Notes: generated from the sequence alone by a model not told the origin. A stretch of 64,000 bases of DNA from Duganella sp. BJB480 (GCA_003416985.1 QVIN01000006.1:310001-374000), one strand, 5' to 3'. Numbered from the stretch's first letter, positions 40,407 to 49,586 are shown. A program made the numbers and translations.

Positions 40407-42095
40407 ATGAATTTACGCGACTTCAAAATCGGCTCACGGCTGCGCCTTGGTTTCGGCGCCATCCTGGCGATCCTGGTGGTCATGGTCCTGATGACCAATT
40501 ACCTCAACTACAGCAACAAGGGCAAGCTCACGCGCGGCCTGGAGCTGTCGACCCAGAAGAACCTGCAGGCCGGCGCCATGAAAAGCGCGATGCTGGAAAC
40601 CGGCATCGCGATGCGCAACATCGGCCTGCAGTCGGACGTCAGCCTGATGCAGAAGGAAGAGCAGAAGGTCAAGGACCAGCGCGCCCGCTACGACAAGGCG
40701 CAGGCCGACCTCAAGGCGCTGGGCCTGAACGACAACGAGAAGAAGGCGCTGGCCGACATCGCCGCGCTGGACGTCGACGTCGACAAGGCCTTCAAGGAAG
40801 CCATCGGCCAGGTGCTGGCCTTCAACAGCGAGGGCGCGGCCAAGGTCATCTCCGGCCGCATCGATCCGCTCAACCAGCAGACGCTGGCGCTGATCAACAA
40901 GCTGGTCGACATGCAGCAGGCCGCCGCGCGCGACGTGATGGACAGCTCCGTCACGGCCGACCGCAGCCTGATGATGATGCTGTTCCTGCTGGGCGCGGTC
41001 GCGGTGGCGATCGGCGTGGCCTGCGCGGTGGTGATCACCCGCTCGATCACGGTGCCGCTGTCGGGCGCGGTAGAGGTGGCGCAGAAGGTGGCGGCCGGCG
41101 AGCTGACCTCGCAGGTCCACGTCGAGGGCAAGGACGAAACCAGCGAGCTGCTGCAGGCGCTCAAGGACATGAACGACAGCCTGGCCAAGACGGTCGGCGA
41201 TGTGCGCAGCGGCACCGACCTGATCTCGACCGCCTCGCAGGAGATCGCCTCCGGCAACGCCGACCTGTCGGCCCGCACCGAGTCGCAGGCCAGCTCGCTC
41301 GAGGAGACCGCCTCGTCGATGGAGGAACTGACCTCCACCGTCAAGCAGAACGCCGACAACGCGCGCCAGGCCAATCAATTGGCCGTGACCGCCTCGTCGG
41401 TGGCGGAGAAGGGCGGCACCGTGGTGGCGCAGGTGGTCGAGACCATGGGCTCGATCAAGGCCAGCTCCAGCAAGATCGTCGACATCATCGGCGTGATCGA
41501 CGGGATCGCGTTCCAGACCAACATCCTGGCGCTGAACGCGGCCGTCGAGGCGGCCCGCGCGGGCGAGCAGGGCCGCGGCTTCGCGGTGGTGGCCTCCGAG
41601 GTGCGCAACCTGGCGCAACGCTCGGCCGGCGCCGCCAAGGAGATCAAGGAACTGATCGGCGACTCGGTCGACAAGGTCGACGCCGGCAGCAAGCTGGTCG
41701 ACGAGGCCGGCCAGACCATGGGCCTGATCGTCACCTCGATCCGCCAGGTGGCCGACATCATGGGCGAGATCACCGCCGCCACCCAGGAACAGAGCAACGG
41801 CATCGAGGAAGTCAACCAGGCCATCACCCAGATGGACGAGATGACCCAGCAGAACGCCGCGCTGGTGGAGGAGGCCGCCGCGGCGGCCGAGAGCATGCAG
41901 GAACAGGCCGAGATGCTGGCCCAGGCGGTCAGCATCTTCAAGCTGACGAACGACCAGGTGCGGCGCGCGGTCCCGGCCGTGCCGGCCCCGCGTCCGGTGC
42001 CGGCGGTGAGCGCGCGGCCTGCCGCCAAGCCGGCCGCGCCCAAGAAGCTGGCCTCCGCCGCGCCGGCCGCCGGCGACGAGTGGGAAGAGTTTTAA
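40407..42095 (+). CDS. methyl-accepting chemotaxis protein (Tar/Tsr type)
   Basis: The start at 40407 has GGGGAG upstream; the longer frame from 40323 runs through the leader. The 562-residue receptor has two membrane helices (about 11-31 and 192-212) around a periplasmic four-helix sensor, then HAMP (about 214-266) and a signalling domain. The hairpin tip is IDGIAFQTNILALNAAVEAA. The C-terminal tail is Pro/Ala-rich and ends in EWEEF, which matches the NWETF-type pentapeptide that tethers CheR and CheB. The ligand is unknown. It is located in the che operon between cheW and cheR. Confidence 0.95.
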   Translation: MNLRDFKIGSRLRLGFGAILAILVVMVLMTNYLNYSNKGKLTRGLELSTQKNLQAGAMKSAMLETGIAMRNIGLQSDVSLMQKEEQKVKDQRARYDKAQADLKALGLNDNEKKALADIAALDVDVDKAFKEAIGQVLAFNSEGAAKVISGRIDPLNQQTLALINKLVDMQQAAARDVMDSSVTADRSLMMMLFLLGAVAVAIGVACAVVITRSITVPLSGAVEVAQKVAAGELTSQVHVEGKDETSELLQALKDMNDSLAKTVGDVRSGTDLISTASQEIASGNADLSARTESQASSLEETASSMEELTSTVKQNADNARQANQLAVTASSVAEKGGTVVAQVVETMGSIKASSSKIVDIIGVIDGIAFQTNILALNAAVEAARAGEQGRGFAVVASEVRNLAQRSAGAAKEIKELIGDSVDKVDAGSKLVDEAGQTMGLIVTSIRQVADIMGEITAATQEQSNGIEEVNQAITQMDEMTQQNAALVEEAAAAAESMQEQAEMLAQAVSIFKLTNDQVRRAVPAVPAPRPVPAVSARPAAKPAAPKKLASAAPAAGDEWEEF

Positions 42096-42108
42096 CCGAG
42101 CTGTACCA

Positions 42109-42136
42109 CGCCGTTCCCGCCCGCGCGGGAACGGCG
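42109..42136 (+). terminator. strong hairpin between the receptor gene and cheR
   Basis: CGCCGTTCCCGC (42109-42120) pairs perfectly with GCGGGAACGGCG (42125-42136) around CCGC. No U-tract follows, so it may attenuate or stabilise the mRNA rather than terminate fully. It lies 13 bases after the receptor stop and 44 before cheR. Confidence 0.45.
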
Positions 42137-42180
42137 GCGGCGTGGGCATTGTTAGTAGTGATAAATAAGAGGTTTAACAT

Positions 42181-43050
42181 ATGCCGCATACCAAAGACAC
42201 CGTCAAAGAGTTTGACTTCAACGCCAAGGACTTCGAACGCGTCCGCGGCCTGATCTACAAGCGGGCCGGCATCTCGCTGGCCGACAGCAAGCAGGAGATG
42301 GTGTACAGCCGCCTGGCGCGGCGCCTGCGGGCCACCGGCATCGGCTCCTTCGGCAAGTACCTCGACGACCTCGAGGCCGGCCGCCTGGGCGAGGAGTGGG
42401 AATCGTTCACCAACGCCCTGACCACCAACCTGACCTCGTTCTTCCGCGAGGCCCACCACTTCCCGCTGCTGGCCGAGCACATCAAGCACAAGCGCGAACC
42501 GATCACCATCTGGTGCTCGGCCAGCTCGACCGGCGAGGAGCCGTATTCGATCGCCATGACCGTGTGCGAGGCGTTCAACACGCTCACCCCCAACTGCCAC
42601 ATCATCGCCACCGACATCGACACCAATGTGCTGGCCACGGCCGCCAACGGCGTCTACGCGATGGACCGGCTGGACAAGATGTCGCCCGAGCGCTCGCGCC
42701 GCTTTTTCCTCAAGGGCAAGGGCGACCGCGAGGGCATGGCGCGCGTGCGGCCCGAGCTGCGCAACATGATCACCTTCAAGCAGCTCAATCTGCTGGCCGA
42801 CAGCTGGCCCATCAGCGGCCCGTTCGACGTGATCTTTTGCCGCAACGTGATGATTTACTTCGACAAGGCCACGCAGCGCAAGATCCTGTCGCGCTTTGTC
42901 CCCTTGATGAAACCGGACGCCCTGCTGTTCGCGGGCCACTCGGAGAATTTCCTCTACGTGTCGGAGTCGCTCAAACTACGCGGCAAGACGGTGTACGAGC
43001 TGGACGATCAACACCGTGGCGCTGCCCTCAAGGCAACGCAACGCACATGA
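42181..43050 (+). CDS. cheR: chemotaxis protein methyltransferase CheR
   Basis: This 289-residue protein has the CheR N-terminal helical domain (DFNAKDFERVRGLIYKRAGI, about 13-32) and a SAM-binding domain with TIWCSASSTGEEPYSIAM, HIIATDIDTNVLATA and FDVIFCRNVMIYFDK. It methylates receptor glutamates, opposing CheB. The receptor upstream carries the EWEEF tether that CheR binds. AGAGG precedes the ATG. cheD follows after 9 bases. Confidence 0.96.
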   Translation: MPHTKDTVKEFDFNAKDFERVRGLIYKRAGISLADSKQEMVYSRLARRLRATGIGSFGKYLDDLEAGRLGEEWESFTNALTTNLTSFFREAHHFPLLAEHIKHKREPITIWCSASSTGEEPYSIAMTVCEAFNTLTPNCHIIATDIDTNVLATAANGVYAMDRLDKMSPERSRRFFLKGKGDREGMARVRPELRNMITFKQLNLLADSWPISGPFDVIFCRNVMIYFDKATQRKILSRFVPLMKPDALLFAGHSENFLYVSESLKLRGKTVYELDDQHRGAALKATQRT

Positions 43051-43059
43051 GAATAAACC

Positions 43060-43659
43060 ATGGACCTCGAACAATTTGCCACGAACGTGTATTACGACCG
43101 GACGTTCGACTGTGAAGCCGCCAAGATCCTGCCGGGCGAGTACTACTTCACCAACAAGGACATGTTGATCGTGACCGTGCTGGGCTCGTGCGTGTCGGCC
43201 TGCATCCGCGACCGCGTGACCGGCCTGGGCGGCATGAACCACTTCATGCTGCCCGACGGCGGCAGCGACACCAACAGCCCGGTGTCGGCCTCGGCCCGCT
43301 ACGGCACCTACGCGATGGAGATCCTGATCAACGACCTGCTCAAGGCCGGCGCCAAGCGCGAGAACATGGAGGCCAAGGTGTTCGGCGGCGGCGCCGTGCT
43401 CAAGGGCTTCACCGCGATCAACGTCGGCGAGCGCAACGCGGCCTTCGTGCTCAACTTCCTCAAGGTCGAGAAGATCCGCGTGGTGGCCGAGGACTTGAAC
43501 GACATCCACCCGCGCAAGGTGTACTTCTTCCCGCGCACCGGCAAGGTGCTGGTCAAGAAGCTGATGCAGACCCACAACGACACCCTGGCCAAGCGCGAGA
43601 TCGAATACGCCAGCCGCCTCAAGGTGGCGCCGGTGGGCGGCGAGATCGACCTGTTTTGA
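43060..43659 (+). CDS. cheD: chemoreceptor glutamine deamidase CheD
   Basis: The 199-residue protein has the CheD catalytic pair: the cysteine of LGSCVSACIRD (Cys44) and the histidine of LGGMNHFMLP (His61), with the following threonine region in SARYGTYAMEILI. It deamidates receptor glutamines to glutamates so that CheR can methylate them. The C-terminal tail GGEIDLF is not part of the catalytic core and resembles the tail of the CheZ-like protein at 36552 (GDIELF). It lies 9 bases after cheR and 53 before cheB. Confidence 0.94.
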   Translation: MDLEQFATNVYYDRTFDCEAAKILPGEYYFTNKDMLIVTVLGSCVSACIRDRVTGLGGMNHFMLPDGGSDTNSPVSASARYGTYAMEILINDLLKAGAKRENMEAKVFGGGAVLKGFTAINVGERNAAFVLNFLKVEKIRVVAEDLNDIHPRKVYFFPRTGKVLVKKLMQTHNDTLAKREIEYASRLKVAPVGGEIDLF

Positions 43660-43712
43660 TAGTGTTAGCGATAATGACAGTGGGCCTTTTGCCCGGAAAG
43701 TAGCATTTTATT

Positions 43713-44783
43713 ATGAAGATCAAAGTCCTGATCGTCGACGACTCCGCGCTGATCCGCAGCGTGATGAGCGAGATCATCAACAGCCAGCCCGACATGGAAG
43801 TGGTGGGCACGGCCCCCGATCCGCTGGTCGCGCGCGAGCTGATCAAGCAGACCAACCCCGACGTGCTCACGCTCGACGTCGAGATGCCCAAGATGGACGG
43901 CCTCGACTTCCTGGAAAAACTGATGCGCCTGCGGCCGATGCCGGTGGTGATGGTGTCCTCGCTGACCGAGCGCGGCTCGGAGATCACCATGCGCGCGCTG
44001 GAGCTGGGCGCGGTGGACTTCGTCACCAAGCCGAAGATCTCGATCCAGGCCGGCATGCGCGAGTACACCGAGCTCATCACCGACAAGATCCGCGCCGCGT
44101 CCAAGGCGCGGGTGCGGGCCCGCACCTTGCCGCAGCCGGGCGCCGAGGCCCAGGGCCAGCTGCCGCAGCTGCGCAATCCGCTGACCTCGTCCGAGAAGCT
44201 GATCATCATCGGCGCCTCCACCGGCGGCACCGAGGCGATCCGCGAATTCCTGATGCAGATGCCGTCCGACTGTCCCGGCATCCTGATCACCCAGCACATG
44301 CCGGAGGGTTTCACGCGCTCGTTCGCCAAGCGGCTCGACTCGCTGTGCAAGATCTCGGTGCAGGAGGCGGCCGGCAACGAGCGGGTGCTGCCGGGCCACG
44401 CCTACATCGCGCCCGGCCACTCGCACCTGTACCTGACCCGCAGCGGCGCCAACTACATGACCAAGATCGACCAGGCCGAGCCGGTCAACCGCCACCGGCC
44501 GTCGGTGGACGTGCTGTTCCGTTCGGCCGCCCAGTGCGCCGGCAAGAACGCGGTCGGCGTGATCCTGACCGGCATGGGCAAGGACGGCGCGGCCGGCATG
44601 CTGGAGATGAAGCAGGCCGGGGCGTATAATTTCGCCCAGGACGAGGCCAGCTGCGTGGTGTTCGGCATGCCGCGCGAGGCGATCGCGGTCGGCGCCGCCC
44701 ATGAAGTGGGGGCCTTGCAGGCGCTGCCGGGCATGGTGCTGGGCTACCTGGCGGCCCACGGCATGCGCGCTTTGCGGGTATAA
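43713..44783 (+). CDS. cheB: protein-glutamate methylesterase CheB
   Basis: The 356-residue protein has a receiver domain (phosphoacceptor Asp55 in VLTLDVEMPKMDGLDF), a linker (about 125-165) and a methylesterase domain with the catalytic serine in IIGASTGGTEAIREF, histidine in ITQHMPEGFT and aspartate in TGMGKDGAAGML. It removes receptor methyl groups when phosphorylated by CheA. The ribosome binding site is weak (GGAAAG, 13 bases away). A short GGGC/GCCC hairpin lies in the cheD-cheB gap. Confidence 0.96.
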   Translation: MKIKVLIVDDSALIRSVMSEIINSQPDMEVVGTAPDPLVARELIKQTNPDVLTLDVEMPKMDGLDFLEKLMRLRPMPVVMVSSLTERGSEITMRALELGAVDFVTKPKISIQAGMREYTELITDKIRAASKARVRARTLPQPGAEAQGQLPQLRNPLTSSEKLIIIGASTGGTEAIREFLMQMPSDCPGILITQHMPEGFTRSFAKRLDSLCKISVQEAAGNERVLPGHAYIAPGHSHLYLTRSGANYMTKIDQAEPVNRHRPSVDVLFRSAAQCAGKNAVGVILTGMGKDGAAGMLEMKQAGAYNFAQDEASCVVFGMPREAIAVGAAHEVGALQALPGMVLGYLAAHGMRALRV

Positions 44784-44916
44784 AAAGCTTTAAATCGTCA
44801 AGTGTGACGTTTTACTGCTACTTTGTTCGCCTTAAAGCAACGAAAATGCTATCCTACAACTTGCTGGCAATTGTAGGCACTATTAACAACCGCGTAGAGA
44901 AACAACGGAGTAATTC

Positions 44917-45306
44917 ATGGCTGATCCAAAGATGAAATTTTTAGTCGTTGACGATTTTTCGACGATGCGCCGCATCGTCCGGAATCTGTTGAAGGAACTG
45001 GGTTATGCCAATGTCGACGAGGCCGAAGACGGCGTGATGGCGCTGGCGAAGCTGCGTGCCGAATCGTTCGACTTCGTCGTGTCCGACTGGAACATGCCGA
45101 ACATGGACGGCTTGACGATGTTGCAAAACATCCGTGCCGATCCCGCGCTGGCCAAGCTGCCGGTGTTGATGGTGACCGCCGAAGCCAAGAAGGAAAACAT
45201 CATCGCGGCGGCCCAGGCCGGCGCCAATGGTTACGTGGTCAAGCCGTTCACCGCCGCGACGCTGGATGAAAAGCTGAACAAGATCTTCGAGAAGCTCGGA
45301 GCTTGA
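44917..45306 (+). CDS. cheY: chemotaxis response regulator CheY (second copy, enteric type)
   Basis: The 129-residue receiver is close to enteric CheY: MKFLVVDDFSTMRRIVRNLL near the start, phosphoacceptor Asp57 in FVVSDWNMPNMDG, Thr in LMVTAEAKKENII and Lys in GYVVKPFTAATL. It should bind the flagellar switch when phosphorylated. ACGGAG precedes the ATG. A 133-base, AT-richer gap precedes it, so it may have its own promoter, though I could not identify one with confidence. It overlaps cheZ by one base (TGATG). Confidence 0.95.
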   Translation: MADPKMKFLVVDDFSTMRRIVRNLLKELGYANVDEAEDGVMALAKLRAESFDFVVSDWNMPNMDGLTMLQNIRADPALAKLPVLMVTAEAKKENIIAAAQAGANGYVVKPFTAATLDEKLNKIFEKLGA

Positions 45307-45953
45307 TGATGGTTGAGCAACAAGGCGGCGCCACCGCGGCTGCGGTGGAGCCGAACGAAGAGTTTTTGTCGCGCATCGGTCACATGACGCGCGCCCTGCA
45401 TGAAAGCCTGCGCGGACTGGGGCTGGATAAATTGATCGAAAAAGCGGCGTCCGACATCCCGGACGCGCGCGACCGGCTCGACTACGTGGCGCGCCTGAGC
45501 GAGGACGCGGCGCAGAAGGTGCTCAACGCCACCGACGCGGCCAGTCCCCTGCAGGACCGGATCGCCGGCGACGCGAAGCAGCTGAGCGCCTCGTGGAACG
45601 GCCTGCTGGCGGCAGGCGCCTCGGACGAGCAATGGCGCGCGCTGGCGCAGCAGACCGTGGCCGCGCTGGACGGCGCCACCGCCGGCACCTCGCAGACCAA
45701 GGCGCATCTGATGGACATCATGATGGCGCAGGATTTCCAGGACTTGACGGGGCAGGTGATCAAGAAGGTCACCTCGATCGCGCAAAACCTGGAGAAGCAG
45801 CTGGTGCAGATGCTGATCGACTTCGCGCCTGACCAGATGAAGAAGGAAATCGACAACGGCTTGCTGAACGGACCGCAGATCGATCCGACCCGCGAGAACG
45901 TGGTGGCTGACCAGGAGCAGGTGGACGACTTGCTGGATAGTCTGGGCTTCTGA
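45306..45953 (+). CDS. cheZ: CheY-phosphate phosphatase CheZ
   Basis: This 215-residue protein has the CheZ hallmarks: a long helical hairpin with MMAQDFQDLTGQVIKKV (about 139-155; Asp146 and Gln150 correspond to the enteric catalytic Asp143/Gln147) and the C-terminal CheY-binding peptide DDLLDSLGF. It dephosphorylates CheY-P. The start overlaps the cheY stop (TGATG); a second ATG one codon later is equally possible and better spaced from GGAG. It closes the che block. Confidence 0.95.
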   Translation: MMVEQQGGATAAAVEPNEEFLSRIGHMTRALHESLRGLGLDKLIEKAASDIPDARDRLDYVARLSEDAAQKVLNATDAASPLQDRIAGDAKQLSASWNGLLAAGASDEQWRALAQQTVAALDGATAGTSQTKAHLMDIMMAQDFQDLTGQVIKKVTSIAQNLEKQLVQMLIDFAPDQMKKEIDNGLLNGPQIDPTRENVVADQEQVDDLLDSLGF

Positions 45954-45998
45954 TCTGTACCGGCCCGTTCGCCGCGGGCTTCCTCCGAGACGAGCATC

Positions 45999-47207
45999 AT
46001 GCATCAGACCAATTTCATCGTCCGTGAGCCGCTGCTCGATCCCAAGCAGCGCGTGGTTGGGTATGAGCTCTGCTGGCAGCAGCAGGGGGCGGCGCCGTCG
46101 TCGCCCGCCGCGTTGGAGGCGCTGCTGGACTTCGTTGCCGGCCAGGTGGTCGACGACGACGACAACTGGCTGCTGCGCGACAAAATCCTGTTCCTCGACG
46201 CGGTGCCGGCCATGCTGTCGGCCGACGCGCTGCACCGGCTGCCGCCGGAGCGCACCGTCTTGTCCCTCAAAACGGCCGAACTGGCCAATCCCGACACCCT
46301 GGCCGCCGTGCAAGGCTTGCGCGCGGGCGGCGTCGGCGTGCTGCTGCGCGAGGCCGACCTGGCCCGCATCGGCAGCCGCCTGCCGACCATCGCCTCGTAC
46401 GTCGAGGTGCGCTTTTCCGGCGCCGACGTCGGCAGCCAGGCGCGCGCCTACGCCGCGCTCAAGCAGTCGAGCGTGGGCATGGTGGCGCGCCCGGTCAGCA
46501 ACTGGGCCGACTTCGACGCCTGCGCGGCGCTGGGCCTGAACGCCTTCGTCGGCAAGCTGCACCTGACGCCGCGCCCCAGCACCGACGCCAAGGGCCTGAA
46601 CCCGGCCCAGACCATCATCATGCAGCTGATGCAGATGGTGCGGCAGAACGCCGACATCGTCCAGCTGGAGGCCGTGCTCAAGCGCGACGCCACGCTGTCG
46701 TACAAGCTGCTGCGCTTCATCAACTCGGCCGGCTTCGGCGCCGGGCGCGAGATCCAGTCGCTGCGCCAGGCGCTGACCCTGCTGGGCTACACGCCGCTGT
46801 ACCGCTGGCTGACCCTGCTGCTGGCCACGGCCAGCACCTCGGGCTATTCGCCGGTGCTGCTGGAGACGGCGGTGGTGCGCGGCCGCCTGGCCGAGCTGCT
46901 GGCGCAGGCCGCGCTGGGCAAGGGCGAGGCGGAGAATGTGTTCGTGGCGGGCATGTTCTCGCTGCTGGACCGGCTGCTGGGCATCGCCATGCAGGAGGTG
47001 CTGGCCAACATCCAGCTGTCCGACGACGTGGTGGCCGCGCTGCTCACGCGCAGCGGCAAGTACGGGCCGTTCCTGGCGCTGGCCGAGGCGTGCGAGCTCA
47101 GTTCCGACCTGGTGGCCTCGCTGGCGGCCGGGCTCAAGCTGGGGCCCGAGGACGTCAACCGCGCCCATCTCTCCGCGCTGGCCTGGGCGCAAAACGTCGC
47201 CGCCTGA
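45999..47207 (+). CDS. EAL-like/HDOD signalling protein (YuxH type), catalytically degenerate
   Basis: The 402-residue protein opens with the pattern of an EAL-family domain (FIVREPLLDPKQRVVGYELCW), in which the E-A/L-L catalytic motif is replaced by YELCW and other metal ligands are not apparent. An HDOD domain follows (about 200-385), with MQLMQMVRQNADIVQLEAVL and KLLRFINSAGFG typical. Such proteins usually act as c-di-GMP-independent adaptors in motility or virulence control. It starts 45 bases after cheZ on the same strand, so co-transcription with the che genes is likely. Confidence 0.8.
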   Translation: MHQTNFIVREPLLDPKQRVVGYELCWQQQGAAPSSPAALEALLDFVAGQVVDDDDNWLLRDKILFLDAVPAMLSADALHRLPPERTVLSLKTAELANPDTLAAVQGLRAGGVGVLLREADLARIGSRLPTIASYVEVRFSGADVGSQARAYAALKQSSVGMVARPVSNWADFDACAALGLNAFVGKLHLTPRPSTDAKGLNPAQTIIMQLMQMVRQNADIVQLEAVLKRDATLSYKLLRFINSAGFGAGREIQSLRQALTLLGYTPLYRWLTLLLATASTSGYSPVLLETAVVRGRLAELLAQAALGKGEAENVFVAGMFSLLDRLLGIAMQEVLANIQLSDDVVAALLTRSGKYGPFLALAEACELSSDLVASLAAGLKLGPEDVNRAHLSALAWAQNVAA

Positions 47208-47270
47208 TCCGTCTCAAGCGGCGCGCGTGCGCGCGTTGACAGGGCAGGTTGCGGGGCGGATCATCGGCGT

Positions 47271-47735
47271 ATGAACTCCAATGCCGACAAAGACTATATC
47301 GATGCCAAGGTGGAAGGTCTCGACGCCAGGCTGGCTGCCGCCAGCGGGACGAGCGACGCCAAGTTCGGCACGGTTGATGCCCGCTTCGACGCGGTCAATA
47401 CCCGGTTCGACGCCACCGATGCCAAGCTGGAATCCATCATCGCGATGATGGTGGAGATGCGTTCGGCGCTGGAGGCGAAAATCGAGAGTGCTTTCCAGCG
47501 GGCCACCTCGCAGATGGTCAAATGGATGGTGGGCGTGCTGGCTGCGGGGATCACCATCGTCGTCACGGTGATGACCTTCGTGCTGAACAACGCCATCCCC
47601 AAGGCGCAGCCGGTTGCGCCCGTCGCGCCGGCCACCGCAGCGGTGCCGGCCGTGCTCATCCAGGTCACGCCGCAGGGCCTCACGGTGCAGCCATTGACCC
47701 CGGCGGCGCCTGTGGCCCCGCCGGTCAAACCTTAA
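47271..47735 (+). CDS. hypothetical coiled-coil protein with one membrane helix
   Basis: Not recognised as a named family. The 154 residues comprise an N-terminal coiled coil with repeating DARF/DAKL units (about 5-70), one membrane helix (about 84-106; MVGVLAAGITIVVTVMTFVL) and a Pro/Ala/Val-rich C-terminal tail. This layout resembles small membrane coiled-coil proteins of the DUF1640 kind, but I cannot confirm that. It is convergent with panC and overlaps it by 4 bases. Confidence 0.55.
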   Translation: MNSNADKDYIDAKVEGLDARLAAASGTSDAKFGTVDARFDAVNTRFDATDAKLESIIAMMVEMRSALEAKIESAFQRATSQMVKWMVGVLAAGITIVVTVMTFVLNNAIPKAQPVAPVAPATAAVPAVLIQVTPQGLTVQPLTPAAPVAPPVKP

Positions 47736-48571
47736 ATTTCCAGATTGTCGATCAGGCGGGTCGAGCCCAGCTTGGCGGCGGCCAGCACCACCAGCGGCGT
47801 GCCTTGCGCCAGGTCGCCCGCGCTTGGCGGCTGCAGGTCGATGCGCTTGCGGATCGAGATGTAGTCCGGCTTCCAGCCGCGCTGGGCCAGGTCCTCCATC
47901 GCCTTGTGCTCCAGCTGGAACACGTCCAGATGGCCGGCGCGCACCTCGTTGGCGACGAAGTTCAGGCTCTGGTACAGCGCCGGCGCCTCGGCGCGCTCGG
48001 CCGGCGACAGGTACATATTGCGCGACGACAGCGCCAGGCCGTCGTCGGCGCGGTAGGTCTCGGCCGCGATGATCTCGGTCGGCAGCGCGAACTGGCGGCT
48101 CATGTTACGCACGATCATTAGCTGCTGGTAATCCTTCTTGCCGAACACGGCCACGCGCGGCTGCACGCACGAGAACAGCTTGAGCACCACGGTGGTCACG
48201 CCGGTGAAGAAGCCGGGGCGGAACTCGCCCTCCAGCGTGTTGCCCAGGTCGTCCGGCGGACGCACGCGGAATTCCTGCGGCTCCGGGTACAGGTCCTTCT
48301 CGGTCGGCGCGAACAGCACGTACACGCCTTCCTTCTCCAGCTTCTCGACGTCGGCCTGGAAGGTGCGCGGGTATTTGTCGAAGTCCTCGTTCGGACCGAA
48401 CTGCAGGCGGTTGACGAAGATCGACGCCACCACCGGGTCGCCGTGCTTGCGCGCCAGGCGCATCAGGGACAGGTGGCCCTCGTGCAGGTTGCCCATGGTC
48501 GGGACGAAGGCGGTGCGTAGTTGGCCGCTGAGTTGGTCGCGCAGTTCTTCTATGGAAGTGATGATTTTCAT
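47732..48571 (-). CDS. panC: pantothenate synthetase
   Basis: The 279-residue enzyme matches PanC: FVPTMGNLHEGHLSLMRLA with the HIGH-like ATP-binding motif (about 22-40), VASIFVNRLQFGPNEDFDKY near 50-70, VFGKKDYQQLMIVRNM near 145-160 and the KMSKS-like SSRNMYLSPAER near 180-195. It condenses pantoate and beta-alanine to pantothenate with ATP. It is the last gene of a minus-strand group with scpA and the DUF3460 gene; the gap to scpA is 43 bases. Confidence 0.97.
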   Translation of the reverse strand: MKIITSIEELRDQLSGQLRTAFVPTMGNLHEGHLSLMRLARKHGDPVVASIFVNRLQFGPNEDFDKYPRTFQADVEKLEKEGVYVLFAPTEKDLYPEPQEFRVRPPDDLGNTLEGEFRPGFFTGVTTVVLKLFSCVQPRVAVFGKKDYQQLMIVRNMSRQFALPTEIIAAETYRADDGLALSSRNMYLSPAERAEAPALYQSLNFVANEVRAGHLDVFQLEHKAMEDLAQRGWKPDYISIRKRIDLQPPSAGDLAQGTPLVVLAAAKLGSTRLIDNLEI

Positions 48572-48614
48572 GACTAGGTCGCTATGGGCGTAATGGGAAT
48601 GGGTGGGGCGCCGT

Positions 48615-49568
48615 TCAGGCCGGCGAATACGCCAGCCGCACGTAGATCGGCGCGAACGGTTCGGCCTGGGTGATTTCGATCAGGGTTTCCTTGGCCAGCT
48701 CCAGCAGCGCGACGAAGTTCACCACCACCACCGGCACGCCGCCGGCGATGTCGAACAGGTCGGCGAACTCGACGAAGCGGCTCGATTGCAGGCGCCGCAG
48801 GATGCCGGTCATGTGCTCGCGCACCGACAGTTCCTCGCGGCTGATCTTGTGGTGCTGGGTCAGCTTGGCGCGCTTCATCACGTTCAGCCAGGCCTGCTGC
48901 AGGTCGATGGCCTCGACCTCGGGCCAGCTCGGCACCAGGCTTTGCTCGATGAAGATCTGGGTGCGGACGAAGTCGCGGTCCAGCTGCGGGATCGTGTTCA
49001 GGTCGTAGGCGGCCAGCTTGATCTGCTCGTACTCCAGCAGGCGGCGCACCAGCTCGGCGCGCGGGTCGTCGCTCTCGATGTCGAGCTCGGACGGGCGCTG
49101 CGGCAGCAGCATGCGCGACTTGATTTCGATCAGCATGGCAGCCATCAGCAGGTACTCGGCGGCCAGCTCCAGGTTGGACAGGCGGATCTGGTCGACATAT
49201 TTCAGGTATTGCAGCGTCAGCTGCGCCATCGGGATGTCGAGGATGTTGAAGTTTTGCTTGCGGATCAGGTAGAGCAGCAAGTCCAGCGGGCCCTCGAAGG
49301 CGTCGAGGAAGATTTCCAGCGCGTCCGGCGGGATGTACAGGTCGTTGGGCAGCTTGAGCAGCGGCTCCCCGTACAGGCGGGCGAGGGCGGCCACTTCGGT
49401 GGTGACGGCGGCCGCCTCGGCGGCGGCATCGGACACGGCCACATCGGCGGCGACGGCATCGGCCACGACGGCGGCCTCGGCCAGCTCCGGCGACAGTGGC
49501 GCCGCCACGCCGGCGAGTTCGCCGTCGCTTGCTGGCGGCTGCGCTTCAGCCGTATCGTCTGGCAACAT
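48615..49568 (-). CDS. scpA: segregation and condensation protein A
   Basis: The 317-residue protein has ScpA features: FEGPLDLLLYLIRKQNFNIL (about 89-108), PMAQLTLQYLKYVDQI, LAAEYLLMAAMLIEIKSRML (about 129-148), and a C-terminal winged-helix end with GVPVVVVNFVALLELAKE. ScpA is the kleisin subunit of the SMC complex. An Ala-rich N-terminal extension of about 70 residues precedes the conserved part, longer than in most ScpA; the start could lie further downstream. It is followed by panC and preceded by DUF3460 with an 18-base gap. Confidence 0.93.
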   Translation of the reverse strand: MLPDDTAEAQPPASDGELAGVAAPLSPELAEAAVVADAVAADVAVSDAAAEAAAVTTEVAALARLYGEPLLKLPNDLYIPPDALEIFLDAFEGPLDLLLYLIRKQNFNILDIPMAQLTLQYLKYVDQIRLSNLELAAEYLLMAAMLIEIKSRMLLPQRPSELDIESDDPRAELVRRLLEYEQIKLAAYDLNTIPQLDRDFVRTQIFIEQSLVPSWPEVEAIDLQQAWLNVMKRAKLTQHHKISREELSVREHMTGILRRLQSSRFVEFADLFDIAGGVPVVVVNFVALLELAKETLIEITQAEPFAPIYVRLAYSPA

Positions 49569-49586
49569 CCTTGCCGCCCTGAATGC

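Noticed and set aside
44784..44916. TTAAAGCAA before the second cheY as a possible FliA promoter
   Set aside because: No GCCGATAA-like box at 11 bases; only a CTACAA/TTGTAG inverted pair is present.
47221..47243. Alternating GCGC run and TTGACA before the coiled-coil gene
   Set aside because: The GC run folds only with a very small loop and no convincing -10 box follows the TTGACA.
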